Assembly: GCA_036476315.1 (NCBI GenBank)
Contig: JAZGBI010000058.1
Span: 1 to 38,969, forward strand
DNA: 38,969 bases
Origin: Candidatus Neomarinimicrobiota bacterium
Lineage (GTDB): Bacteria > Fidelibacterota > Marinisomatia > Marinisomatales > S15-B10
Reading direction: 5' to 3'
Below the pieces are notes generated by a model, which saw nothing but the letters and a program-made list of their open reading frames with translations, searched no databases and had not been told where the DNA came from. The translations under genes were made by a program, and so were the position numbers. Shown piece by piece: positions 1 to 7,484 of this stretch (its first letter is position 1; each line of letters begins with the position of its first letter).

Positions 1-1
1 G

Positions 2-107
2 CAAGTATCAAGGATCAAGTAACAAGGATCAAGTAACAAGGATCAAGGATCAAGTAACAAGAATCAAGGAACCAGTTAACCAGTCAACACTCACCACTTA
101 CCAATTC
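2..107. repeat. Degenerate heptanucleotide array A
   Basis: From base 2 to 71 the sequence splits exactly into ten consecutive 7-mers, all of the form CAAGNAW (CAAGGAT and CAAGTAA are the commonest). After a one-base slip near 79 it continues as more degenerate 7-mers (CCAGTTA, CCAGTCA, CCACTTA) up to about 107. Nearly every unit starts C-A/C-A. No reading frame with a start explains it. The array may extend beyond the left edge of the window. It resembles the short heptanucleotide repeats described in cyanobacterial genomes, but I infer no function. Confidence 0.85.
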
Positions 108-111
108 TCCT

Positions 112-154
112 CCTCCGCAGGAGACCCTGCGGGTCAAAGGAGTTCCTACGGAAC
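112..154. repeat. Twin small hairpins between the heptad arrays
   Basis: Two hairpins of identical geometry stand side by side: GACCC-TGC-GGGTC at 123-135 and GTTCC-TAC-GGAAC at 142-154, each a perfect 5-bp stem with a 3-nt loop. Each is preceded by GGA, and AAAG separates the two modules. An alternative stem, CCGCAG (115-120) with CTGCGG (127-132), competes with the first hairpin. There is no T-run, so this is not an ordinary terminator. It looks like a REP-like or module-type intergenic repeat. Confidence 0.75.
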
Positions 155-202
155 AGTTCTCCATTCTCAATAGTCAATTGTCAATAATCAATATTCAATT
201 CC
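154..202. repeat. Degenerate heptanucleotide array B
   Basis: Seven consecutive 7-mers follow the twin hairpins; the last five all start CAAT and five of the seven end in T (examples CAATAGT, CAATTGT, CAATAAT). The array ends about 3 bases short of the stop codon of the minus-strand DUF3098 gene, so it occupies that gene's 3' flank. The 7-base period is the same as in array A, with a more AT-rich unit. Confidence 0.8.
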
Positions 203-204
203 CA

Positions 205-471
205 TCACGTATCACTTGTTTCCCGCTCTCGCGATGGGAGGGCCGACTTGTCCCTGTAGATCAAAGCAGCAGGTATAACGATGACGTACCCGAGAAAGAG
301 CAAGATGGGGGCAATCGTCAGGGCCTGAACACTGTTTACCTTGCCCGTGGCCATAACTACGTATCCCGTGATAATCATCAAAAGCCCGATTCCAAATACG
401 AGATAATTCTTTTTTGTGAAAGTCCATCTTTCGAACAATTTTGGCGTGGATGAGGCTGCTTTTTTCGACAT
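205..471 (-). CDS. Small DUF3098-like membrane protein
   Basis: An 88-residue protein with a short basic N terminus, a Phe-Thr-Lys-Lys-Asn-Tyr stretch around residues 17-22, and two hydrophobic segments at roughly 22-42 and 50-72. The second carries a Thr-Ile-Ala-Pro-Ile-Leu-Leu-Phe-Leu-Gly motif. This two-helix pattern with KKNY and LAPILLxLG matches what I know of DUF3098 proteins, mostly seen in Bacteroidetes; their function is unknown. I chose the ATG at 471. A TTG at 516 would add 15 residues that do not look conserved. The gene is divergent from mltG across about 100 bases and abuts the heptad array at its 3' end. Family assignment is by pattern memory, hence the moderate confidence. 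Confidence 0.7.
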   Translation of the reverse strand: MSKKAASSTPKLFERWTFTKKNYLVFGIGLLMIITGYVVMATGKVNSVQALTIAPILLFLGYVIVIPAALIYRDKSALPSRERETSDT

Positions 472-577
472 GACCGACGAGAATATACGATCTGGCCCAA
501 GAGATTTCAAAGCCAATTCCCGACGGAAAATCCGTTGGTAGAGCTTTACAAAACCCCTAAATTCGGACCCCCCAATT

Positions 578-1645
578 ATGGTAAGAATACTCGATTCGAA
601 TCTCAGCCACGTTGCCGGATCCCTTCTTTCCCTCGCGATCTTTGCCGGGATCGCATTCTATGGGCTTGTCGTCTACTGGCCGCAGCCCGGTCAGAATGAG
701 CCCAAAAAGATTGAAGTCCCCAGCGGATCATCGCTTGAGGAAATCGCGGAATTGCTCCACGACAATAGTATCGTCGACGTCACAAAACCCTTTGTACTTG
801 CGGCCCAACTCATGGGCTATGAGAAGTCCATTCGCGCAGGTGTCTTCTTGCTGAGAGACGTCACATCAAATATCAGGATTATTCATCAACTGGTGAGAAG
901 TGAGCCGGTAGTCCACCGCATCACGGTTCCCGAAGGACTGCGAAACGAACAGATAGCCGGAATTTTTCAGGAAAAACTTGGTTTGGACTCTACTGAATTC
1001 TTGACTTTGTGCAGCGATGAACAGTTTATTCATTCTCTGGGGCTGGATGTCCCTTCACTGGAAGGATTTCTCACTCCCGAGACCTATCTCTTTCACGAGC
1101 GGGAAAGTGCCGAGACCATTATTGGAACCATGGTTGAGCAATACCGAAGACTGTTTGACGAAATCTTAAGGGAGCGATCAGCCGAGTTGGGGTTGACCGC
1201 CCTGGAAGCGATTTCTCTAGCCTCCATTATTGAGGGAGAAGCCATTTTTGATTCCGAGCGTTCTCTCATCAGCGCGGTGTATCACAACCGGCTGAAGAAG
1301 AGAATGAAATTGCAGGCTGATCCCACTATTCAATACATTATCAAAGACGGTCCGCGGCGCCTGTTGAAAAGGGACCTACTGATTGAATCTCCCTATAACA
1401 CTTACCTGAACCCAGGCCTTCCTTCAGGTCCCATCAACAATCCGGGAAAGGAGTCAATACTAGCCGCACTCAATCCCGCTGATGTTGATTATCTTTACTT
1501 CGTGGCAACCGGCGAGGGCTATCACACTTTCACGAAGACGGAAGAGGAGCACAGACATGCCAAACGAAAACTGCGGGCACTTCGCCGAAAAGTGAGACTT
1601 GAGGGCAAGGAGGGAACATCGGAAAAAGTAGGGGGAAGCCGTTGA
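578..1645 (+). CDS. mltG: Endolytic murein transglycosylase MltG (YceG-like)
   Basis: MltG cleaves nascent peptidoglycan glycan strands at the inner membrane and is thought to set strand length. The 355-residue protein has one N-terminal membrane anchor (about 12-34) and then a periplasmic YceG-like region. Visible motifs are Glu-Gly-Phe-Leu-x-Pro-Glu-Thr-Tyr at about 162-170 and the catalytic block Ala-Ser-Ile-Ile-Glu, with Glu219 the likely catalytic acid. The downstream Gln-Ala-Asp-Pro-Thr-Ile-Gln-Tyr and Tyr-Asn-Thr-Tyr motifs, and the late Pro-Gly-Leu-Pro-x-Gly-Pro-Ile block, are also in place. Length is typical of the family. It starts at an ATG without a strong ribosome binding site and overlaps the helicase gene at a TTGA stop/start junction, so the two are probably co-transcribed. 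Confidence 0.95.
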   Translation: MVRILDSNLSHVAGSLLSLAIFAGIAFYGLVVYWPQPGQNEPKKIEVPSGSSLEEIAELLHDNSIVDVTKPFVLAAQLMGYEKSIRAGVFLLRDVTSNIRIIHQLVRSEPVVHRITVPEGLRNEQIAGIFQEKLGLDSTEFLTLCSDEQFIHSLGLDVPSLEGFLTPETYLFHERESAETIIGTMVEQYRRLFDEILRERSAELGLTALEAISLASIIEGEAIFDSERSLISAVYHNRLKKRMKLQADPTIQYIIKDGPRRLLKRDLLIESPYNTYLNPGLPSGPINNPGKESILAALNPADVDYLYFVATGEGYHTFTKTEEEHRHAKRKLRALRRKVRLEGKEGTSEKVGGSR

Positions 1646-3810
1646 GTCAGCTGGAGCTGAACGAGGTTCAAAAGCAGGCAGTTGAATCGATGGGAAAGCC
1701 CATCCTGATTTTCGCCGGCGCCGGGACGGGAAAAACGCGGGTTCTGACCAACAAGGTAGCCTACCTTATTCAAACTGCCGGCTACAAGCCTGAGAACATC
1801 CTGGCAGTTACATTTACCAACAAGGCGGCCGAGGAGATGAGACATCGTGTGGAGGAATTGGTTGGTCTTGCCTCGGGAAAGGTAAACATGGGGACATTTC
1901 ATTCCATGTGCGCCCGGATGCTCAGGAAAGAGGTGGCACCGTTTGGATTCGGTCCTGACTTTGCGATCTATGACGTGGACGACCAGGTGAATCTCATTAA
2001 ATCAATTTTCAGTCAGCTCAAGATTCAGACAGATGGAATCACCCCCAGAGCGGTGCAGGCGCAGATTAGCCTCACAAAGAACCGGATGGAAGACCCCGCT
2101 AGCAAAGAAGACCGAAGCTCTTCACCCATGGATCAGGCAGTGGCACAAGTATTCCCGGTCTATCAGCAAATGTTAAAAGAAAACAACGCTCTCGATTTTG
2201 ATGATCTTCTGCTCCTGCCATTGAAGCTCCTCGAGTCGGACCCCAAAGTGCTCGAGCGATACCGGAAGCAGTTTCGGTACGTTCTTGTGGATGAATACCA
2301 GGATACAAATCGCCCACAGTTTCTCTTGATTGAGAAACTGACGAAGGATCATGGACAGGTTTGTGTTGTGGGTGACGACGACCAATCCATTTACGGATGG
2401 CGAGGCGCTGACATCAGCAATATTCTTGAATTTGAATCTTCGTTTCCAGATTGCGAGGTATTCAGACTGGAACAGAATTACCGCTCCACGCAGATGATAC
2501 TTTCCGTTGCCTCGGCTGTGGTGAATCACAATCAATACCGGGCTGAGAAGGGCTTATGGACGAACAACGGGAAAGGTGAGAAAGTGGGGCTTCTGGCTAC
2601 CTTTGACGAGGGAGAGGAGGCAGACGGAATACTGGAGCTCATTGGGAAGGAGATTCTTCAGAATAAGCGGACTTTCCGTGACTTCGTTATTCTCTACCGT
2701 ACCAACGCCCAGAGTCGAGCCCTGGAGGAAGCCCTTAGACGGCGTGGTATTTCCTATACCATTGTAGGGGGTCTCAAGTTCTATGAGCGAAAGGAGGTGA
2801 AAGATCTCCTCGCGTATCTGCGAGTCATTCTGAATCCTCTTGATACTGTCAGTCTGAAACGCGTCATAAACTTTCCTCCACGGGGCATTGGAGCCAAAAC
2901 GGTGGAAAAATGTGAAGCTTTCGCCCGTGAGAAGGGCATTCCTCTCTTTGATGCATTGGAGGCACCCGACGCTCTCGGTCTGAAAGGAAAACAGGCTGCT
3001 GGGCTCGTGGAGTTCTATCAAATCATAAAGAAATATAGTGGTCTCAGAGAATCCCTGAGTGCCTCTGAACTGGTGAGTGTAATTGTGGATGAATTAGGAT
3101 TGATAACTTTCTATAAGGAACAAGCGACTCAGGAGGCCGCGGAACGACTTGACAATATTCAGGAATTGGTCAATAGTATTGACGATTTCTGTCAGCGAAA
3201 CACGGGAACAGGAATCCGCGAATTCCTTGAAGAGGTTTCACTTCTGACTGATATCGATAACTGGGAAGATACGGCCAATTGCGTTACCCTGATGACCCTC
3301 CATAGCGCAAAAGGACTGGAATTCCCCGTTGTTTTTATAGCTGGATTGGAGGAAGGACTCTTTCCCATTTCCAGGAGCATGGAAGATCCCCGGCAGATGG
3401 AAGAGGAGAGGCGCCTTTTCTATGTGGGACTGACAAGGGCCATGGAGAGAGCATATCTTCTTTACGCCACCAACCGCCGGCGGTACACCGGGGTCTCCGG
3501 TTTTGGTATGGCATCCCGTTTTCTACAGGAAATTCCAGTGAATCTTCTGGATCAGATCACTTTTCAATCAGCTGTCACAAAACGATACGTAAAAGACAAG
3601 AAAACGGACAGCTATAGTCTGAAACACGTGCGAACAGTAACTTCTTTTTATGACCTCAAGCGGGGAGACAAAGTGGAGCATAAGATTTTCGGCAAAGGGA
3701 TGGTTATATCTGTGGATGGGTCGGGTGAGGCCCAGAAAATATCTGTGATGTTCCGCGGAAATTTTCGGAAGAAGCTCATTGCCAAATACGCCAACCTCAA
3801 GAAACTCTAG
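1642..3810 (+). CDS. pcrA: UvrD/PcrA-type superfamily 1 DNA helicase
   Basis: A 3'-5' ATP-dependent DNA helicase of the UvrD/Rep/PcrA group (repair and replication-fork maintenance), 722 residues and full length. Motifs in order: Q-motif Leu-Asn-x-x-Gln at about 6-10; Walker A Gly-Ala-Gly-Thr-Gly-Lys-Thr at 26-32; Thr-Phe-Thr-Asn-Lys-Ala-Ala; Walker B Asp-Glu-Tyr-Gln-Asp-Thr near 217; Gly-Asp-Asp-Asp-Gln-Ser-Ile-Tyr; Gln-Asn-Tyr-Arg-Ser; Thr-Leu-His-Ser-Ala-Lys-Gly-Leu-Glu-Phe; and Val-Gly-Leu-Thr-Arg-Ala. The last 45 or so residues form the small Tudor-like tail typical of PcrA (Phe-Gly-x-Gly-x-Val). The start is a TTG overlapping the mltG stop. UvrD and PcrA cannot be told apart from sequence alone, so the symbol is the closest match only. 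Confidence 0.93.
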   Translation: MSQLELNEVQKQAVESMGKPILIFAGAGTGKTRVLTNKVAYLIQTAGYKPENILAVTFTNKAAEEMRHRVEELVGLASGKVNMGTFHSMCARMLRKEVAPFGFGPDFAIYDVDDQVNLIKSIFSQLKIQTDGITPRAVQAQISLTKNRMEDPASKEDRSSSPMDQAVAQVFPVYQQMLKENNALDFDDLLLLPLKLLESDPKVLERYRKQFRYVLVDEYQDTNRPQFLLIEKLTKDHGQVCVVGDDDQSIYGWRGADISNILEFESSFPDCEVFRLEQNYRSTQMILSVASAVVNHNQYRAEKGLWTNNGKGEKVGLLATFDEGEEADGILELIGKEILQNKRTFRDFVILYRTNAQSRALEEALRRRGISYTIVGGLKFYERKEVKDLLAYLRVILNPLDTVSLKRVINFPPRGIGAKTVEKCEAFAREKGIPLFDALEAPDALGLKGKQAAGLVEFYQIIKKYSGLRESLSASELVSVIVDELGLITFYKEQATQEAAERLDNIQELVNSIDDFCQRNTGTGIREFLEEVSLLTDIDNWEDTANCVTLMTLHSAKGLEFPVVFIAGLEEGLFPISRSMEDPRQMEEERRLFYVGLTRAMERAYLLYATNRRRYTGVSGFGMASRFLQEIPVNLLDQITFQSAVTKRYVKDKKTDSYSLKHVRTVTSFYDLKRGDKVEHKIFGKGMVISVDGSGEAQKISVMFRGNFRKKLIAKYANLKKL

Positions 3811-3846
3811 CCCGCATTTCTCACTGAATTCCGTTGTAACGCCTCC

Positions 3847-3859
3847 TTACACTGTGTAA
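3847..3859. promoter_or_regulatory. Palindrome upstream of fur, candidate autoregulatory operator
   Basis: TTACAC-T-GTGTAA is a perfect 6+6 inverted repeat around one central base, lying 33 bases before the fur-family ATG. A TATACT at 3862-3867 could be the -10 element, which would put the palindrome in the promoter spacer where a repressor would block RNA polymerase. No good -35 is visible at 17 bases from it. Fur-family proteins often repress themselves through dyads, but this one is not the classical Fur box. Confidence 0.5.
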
Positions 3860-3892
3860 ATTATACTGAGATTCAGTCTCAACAGACCCGAG

Positions 3893-4333
3893 ATGACGAC
3901 TCAAGATCTGGAAGAATTCAAATCGGCACTGAGAGAGGAAAAACTCAGGTTCACTCCGCAGCGATACGAGGTGTTCAAGGAAGTTTGTGCCTCTAAAGAA
4001 CACCGCGAAGCGGATGAGATCTTCGCAGCCCTCCGAAATAGAGACGTGCACGTCTCTCGAGCGACAGTCTACAGAACCATGGACATCTTGTTGAAACATG
4101 ATTTCGTTCAACGCATGAACATCGGAGATGGACGATGGCGGTACGAACACTGGCTCGATTGCTCCCATCACGACCATCTCATTTGCGTGAAATGCGGGAG
4201 AATTGTGGAATTCTTAAGTTCTGAGATTGAAGAACTTCAAGAAAAGATTTGCAGTGAGTTCAACTACGAACTGCTTCGTCACGTCCATCAGCTATTCGGT
4301 GTATGCGAAGAGTGCATAGCAAACGAGCGGTGA
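3893..4333 (+). CDS. fur: Fur-family metal-responsive transcriptional regulator
   Basis: A 146-residue dimeric DNA-binding repressor that senses a divalent metal. The N-terminal winged helix (about 1-85) has Arg-Phe-Thr-Pro-Gln-Arg and the recognition block Ser-Arg-Ala-Thr-Val-Tyr-Arg. The dimerization half carries His-His-Asp-His-Leu-Ile-Cys followed by two Cys-x-x-Cys pairs (Cys-Val-Lys-Cys and Cys-Glu-Glu-Cys) that should bind structural zinc. The HHDH block followed by Gly-Arg-Ile-Val-Glu-Phe is more like Fur than PerR or Zur, and feoB directly downstream supports iron as the signal. The specific metal remains inference. A palindrome sits in the 82-base gap before the start. Confidence 0.88.
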   Translation: MTTQDLEEFKSALREEKLRFTPQRYEVFKEVCASKEHREADEIFAALRNRDVHVSRATVYRTMDILLKHDFVQRMNIGDGRWRYEHWLDCSHHDHLICVKCGRIVEFLSSEIEELQEKICSEFNYELLRHVHQLFGVCEECIANER

Positions 4334-4426
4334 ACCCCAGATCCTTCAGCCACGGCCGCTGAGATCTTGTGAATCCTCGGGAATTACGAGACCGTCGTAC
4401 CCAAATCTGAACTGGCGAGAACGCAG

Positions 4427-6412
4427 GTGAGACATCACTACAACTCGACCCTACCCGGTAATCAGGAAAAGATTATCCTCGTGGGAAATCCGAACGTCGG
4501 TAAGAGTGTCATCTTCAACTACTTGACGGGAAGATATGTTAACGTCTCCAATTATCCCGGGACAACGGTGGAAATTGCGTCGGGAAGACTCCTCGGCAGG
4601 AAAAACGTAACGGTTCTTGACACTCCGGGAGTGAACAACTTGATTCCTACATCCGAGGATGAGGTGGTGACCCGCAATATCCTTTTTGAAAACCCGAATG
4701 CGAAGATTTTTCAGGTAGGCGATAGCAGGAATCTGAACAGAGTAATTCTCCTTTCCCTCCAACTCAAAGAGATGGGATTCCCCTTTGTGCTATGTCTGAA
4801 CATGTCCGACGAATCAACAGATCGCGGCATCACTATTGATTCACAGGCCCTTTCGGATATGCTGGGGGTTCCGGTCGTGCAAACCGTCGCCATTCGGCGA
4901 GTCGGATTGAACAAGCTCGTTCCCGCCCTGGACGCCGTTCAGGGAAATCATTTTCCAGGAATCGAGTATCCCCCCGCGATCGCCGAGGGAGCAAACTCGA
5001 TATCCTCAATTTTCGAGGACAAGTATCCCTTCAAAACCAGTCTGAGCATGATGATTCTGGCATCCGACCTGACTGTGAAGGAGTGGGTCCAAGATGGAGT
5101 TTTGCGAGATGAAATTCCTGATCTGAACCAACACGTGAGAGAGACTCAGACCCGATTTCAAATACCGGTGAGAGAAATTATCACTACCGTGAGAATGAAA
5201 GCGGCAAAAGACATTGCTCAGAGGGTTGAAACAAAGGAGGAATCGAGACTGCCCTCCCTTCTGACCACTCTGGGTAATTGGAGTCACCATCGATTCGGGG
5301 GATTGGTGATTGGCGCCATCATCCTTTTCTTCATGTATGAATTCGTGGGTGTATTCGGGGCCAGGACATTGGTTGATATCCTTGAACAGACCGTGTTCGG
5401 AGCCTGGCTGATTCCCTTCTTCACCAAGATCGTGAATATTCTCATTCCTTTACAACTTGTGCGAGATCTTCTAGTGGGCCAGTACGGGATGTTGAGTATG
5501 GCCCTGTCATATTCTGTGGCTATTGTATTGCCCATTGTGGGGACATTCTTTATTGCCTTTGGTGTTCTTGAGGATTCTGGTTATCTCCCACGGCTGGCAG
5601 TCATGATGAATCGATTCTTCAAGATGATGGGGTTGAACGGTAAGGCAATCCTTCCCATGGTTCTGGGTCTAGGATGTGATACGATGGCCACAATGACGAC
5701 CCGCATTCTCGACACGAAGAAAGAACGGGTTATCATAACGCTCCTCTTGGCCCTGGGGGTCCCCTGTTCCGCCCAGCTCGGCGTGATTCTTGGTATGCTA
5801 GCCGCCCTGTCTCCCGCGATGACTTTTGTCTGGGCTGGTTTCGTAGTTATGGTATTATTCGTCGTAGGATTTCTGTCGTCGCGGATTATCAGCGGCCAGT
5901 CATCGGATTTTATCCTGGAGTTACCCCCCATGAGAATGCCAAAATTTTCAAATATCGTCGTAAAAACCCTGGCACGCATCGAATGGTACCTCCGGGAAGC
6001 TGTCCCGCTATTCTTCATCGGAACGTTTGTCCTGTTCGTTCTGGACAGGATCAAACTGCTCAGCGTGATTGAGAGTGCCGTCTCTCCCGTGGTCGTTGGA
6101 TTTCTGGGACTCCCGTCAAAAGCGACCGAGGCGTTTCTCGTGGGATTCTTGAGGAGGGATTACGGTGCTGCCGGTCTGTACGATTTGTTTAGACCTCATA
6201 TGGCGACGGGAGCCATTGGGATGGAAGTCCAGATCCAGATCGTGGTGGCCATGATCGCTATCACCCTTTTCATGCCATGTATCGCGAATTTCTTCATGAT
6301 CATCAAAGAGCGAGGACTCAAAACGGCCATTGGGATGTCCGCATTCATTCTGCCTTTTTCTGTGGTGGTCTCCGGACTGATCAACCACATTCTCCGAATT
6401 ACCTTGTTGTAG
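4427..6412 (+). CDS. feoB: Ferrous iron transporter FeoB
   Basis: FeoB is the GTPase-linked Fe(II) uptake permease of the inner membrane. The N-terminal G domain shows G1 Gly-Asn-Pro-Asn-Val-Gly-Lys-Ser (20-27), G2 Pro-Gly-Thr-Thr-Val-Glu, G3 Asp-Thr-Pro-Gly (about 65) and G4 Asn-Met-Ser-Asp (about 125). A cytosolic linker region follows to about residue 285, then multiple membrane helices with two Gate repeats. The Gate cysteines are present in Gly-Leu-Gly-Cys-Asp and Val-Pro-Cys-Ser-Ala, though the first motif differs from the common Gly-x-Gly-Cys-Asn form. At 661 residues it is shorter than E. coli FeoB (773). The GTG start places the G1 motif as expected. It sits between two metal-dependent regulators, and no separate feoA is seen. 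Confidence 0.93.
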   Translation: MRHHYNSTLPGNQEKIILVGNPNVGKSVIFNYLTGRYVNVSNYPGTTVEIASGRLLGRKNVTVLDTPGVNNLIPTSEDEVVTRNILFENPNAKIFQVGDSRNLNRVILLSLQLKEMGFPFVLCLNMSDESTDRGITIDSQALSDMLGVPVVQTVAIRRVGLNKLVPALDAVQGNHFPGIEYPPAIAEGANSISSIFEDKYPFKTSLSMMILASDLTVKEWVQDGVLRDEIPDLNQHVRETQTRFQIPVREIITTVRMKAAKDIAQRVETKEESRLPSLLTTLGNWSHHRFGGLVIGAIILFFMYEFVGVFGARTLVDILEQTVFGAWLIPFFTKIVNILIPLQLVRDLLVGQYGMLSMALSYSVAIVLPIVGTFFIAFGVLEDSGYLPRLAVMMNRFFKMMGLNGKAILPMVLGLGCDTMATMTTRILDTKKERVIITLLLALGVPCSAQLGVILGMLAALSPAMTFVWAGFVVMVLFVVGFLSSRIISGQSSDFILELPPMRMPKFSNIVVKTLARIEWYLREAVPLFFIGTFVLFVLDRIKLLSVIESAVSPVVVGFLGLPSKATEAFLVGFLRRDYGAAGLYDLFRPHMATGAIGMEVQIQIVVAMIAITLFMPCIANFFMIIKERGLKTAIGMSAFILPFSVVVSGLINHILRITLL

Positions 6413-6480
6413 ATGACGCGTATGGCGATCCACACAAGTAGTGAAGGCAAGAAAACTTCCGCGGGAAAGGTAGAACTCCT

Positions 6481-6684
6481 GTGACAGACTGCCCCCTCTG
6501 CAGCTACAGATTTGACGAGGCGTCGGAGAATTGCCGTTCCGGGTGTCCGGCAAGCGTGGGCTGTCCTCTGGTCAAATGTCCCAACTGCAACTACGAATTT
6601 GTCGTTGAGTCAAGAACCGTAAATTTCGTCAAGAAAATCTTTGGAAGAAAAGAGAGTGAAAGTCGACCCAAGCCCAATCGATGA
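6481..6684 (+). CDS. Small Cys-rich (zinc-ribbon-like) protein in the feo cluster
   Basis: A 67-residue soluble protein with seven cysteines at 4, 7, 18, 22, 28, 33 and 36, arranged as Cys-x2-Cys near the N terminus and Cys-Pro-x-Cys-x-Tyr-Glu near the middle. A basic tail without cysteines follows. The spacing suggests one zinc-ribbon-like or Fe-S-like site plus extra thiols. It starts at a GTG 68 bases after feoB and overlaps the next gene by 44 bases, so it is almost certainly co-expressed with both. I recall similar small proteins beside feo genes in other anaerobic lineages but know of no assigned function. It is not the membrane-bound FeoB-associated Cys-rich family, since no hydrophobic helix is present. 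Confidence 0.7.
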   Translation: MTDCPLCSYRFDEASENCRSGCPASVGCPLVKCPNCNYEFVVESRTVNFVKKIFGRKESESRPKPNR

Positions 6685-7330
6685 GATTCTAGAGGCAATT
6701 TGGGTAGCCCGGGAGGAGAACAGGGATACTATCGCCGACATCACACGCGTGTGCGGCCATCAATACCACGGGAAGGAGGTTAACGTGGAGGAGACACTGC
6801 CCCAGATGCAGACGCTGAACCTGGTGCTTCTCAACGGAGGAGCGGTAGAGCTTCAGTCCGAGGGAGAAAAGAGGGCAATGGGGATCATACGGCGTCATCG
6901 ATTAGCCGAGCGACTATTCACTGACGTACTTCAAGTGTCAGAAAAAGGCATGGAAATGACTGCTTGCTACTTCGAGCATATCTTGGACTCGGAGGTCATG
7001 GACAGCGTGTGTGCCTTTCTCGGGCATCCTCCACTGTGTCCCCATGGGAAGCCCATTCCTGCGGGGGAATGCTGCGGGGCGTACGAAAGGAATTGGGTAA
7101 AGCCTCTCGTGGTCTGCCTTGCCGACCTGGAGTTAGGCAAGGAGGGGGAAATCGTCTTTATTACCCCTTCGTTCCACAAACGTTTTGATCGCCTTACGGC
7201 TCTTGGGGTCATAGCCGGAAACCGTGTTAAAGTCCACCAGAAGAAACCGTCGTTTGTTGTTCGCATGGGTGAAACAGAGGTGGCCATTGACAAGACCATT
7301 GCTCAGGAGATCTTTGTGAAAGCGACCTGA
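6641..7330 (+). CDS. DtxR/MntR-family metal regulator with C-terminal FeoA-like domain
   Basis: 229 residues. The N-terminal third resembles a winged helix, with Ile-Leu-Glu-Ala-Ile-Trp matching the usual Tyr-Leu-Glu-Ala-Ile of DtxR proteins. The middle is the DtxR metal-binding and dimerization domain: Arg-Arg-His-Arg-Leu-Ala-Glu-Arg-Leu, Glu-His-x-Leu, then Leu-Gly-His-Pro-x-x-Cys-Pro-His-Gly-x-Pro-Ile-Pro. The C-terminal part (about 160-229) is SH3/FeoA-like, with Leu-Gly-Val-Ile-Ala-Gly-Asn-Arg-Val-Lys-Val and Val-Ala-Ile-Asp-Lys-Thr-Ile-Ala. The family represses metal-uptake genes when Fe(II) or Mn(II) is bound. TTG 6641 is used here; a GTG at 6656 is equally plausible. The 44-base overlap with the Cys-rich gene and proximity to feoB suggest it controls iron uptake. 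The HTH part is more divergent than the rest. Confidence 0.85.
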   Translation: MEEKRVKVDPSPIDEILEAIWVAREENRDTIADITRVCGHQYHGKEVNVEETLPQMQTLNLVLLNGGAVELQSEGEKRAMGIIRRHRLAERLFTDVLQVSEKGMEMTACYFEHILDSEVMDSVCAFLGHPPLCPHGKPIPAGECCGAYERNWVKPLVVCLADLELGKEGEIVFITPSFHKRFDRLTALGVIAGNRVKVHQKKPSFVVRMGETEVAIDKTIAQEIFVKAT

Positions 7331-7340
7331 GCGGTCGCTT
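7320..7340 (+). terminator. Hairpin at the end of the feo cluster
   Basis: AAGCGACC (7320-7327) pairs perfectly with GGTCGCTT (7333-7340) across a 5-nt loop that contains the stop codon of the DtxR-like gene. The 8-bp GC-rich stem sits where an operon terminator is expected, but no T-run follows, so it may instead stabilise the 3' end. Confidence 0.4.
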
Positions 7341-7484
7341 GCTGTCCTCGTACCACCAATTCGCCTGCAATAGAATATGACAAAAGAGTACAGTGGCGGA
7401 AGCGTCGCAGGCAGGTATTAACGCTGCTATGGCAACGGTTTTTCCCAGAATCCTTTGGATCCAGAATACCAACCCTGAACGAGA

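Noticed and set aside
178-453. 91-codon plus-strand frame at the left end
   Set aside because: It starts inside the heptad array and is antisense to the DUF3098 gene, whose membrane segments and family motif are more convincing.
520-538. Hairpin CCGACGGA-AAA-TCCGTTGG between DUF3098 and mltG
   Set aside because: The 8-bp stem includes a wobble pair, has no T-run and lies in a divergent promoter region, so no role can be assigned.
2554-3021. 155-codon frame antisense to the helicase
   Set aside because: It is covered by conserved helicase sequence and has no independent start signal or recognisable domain.
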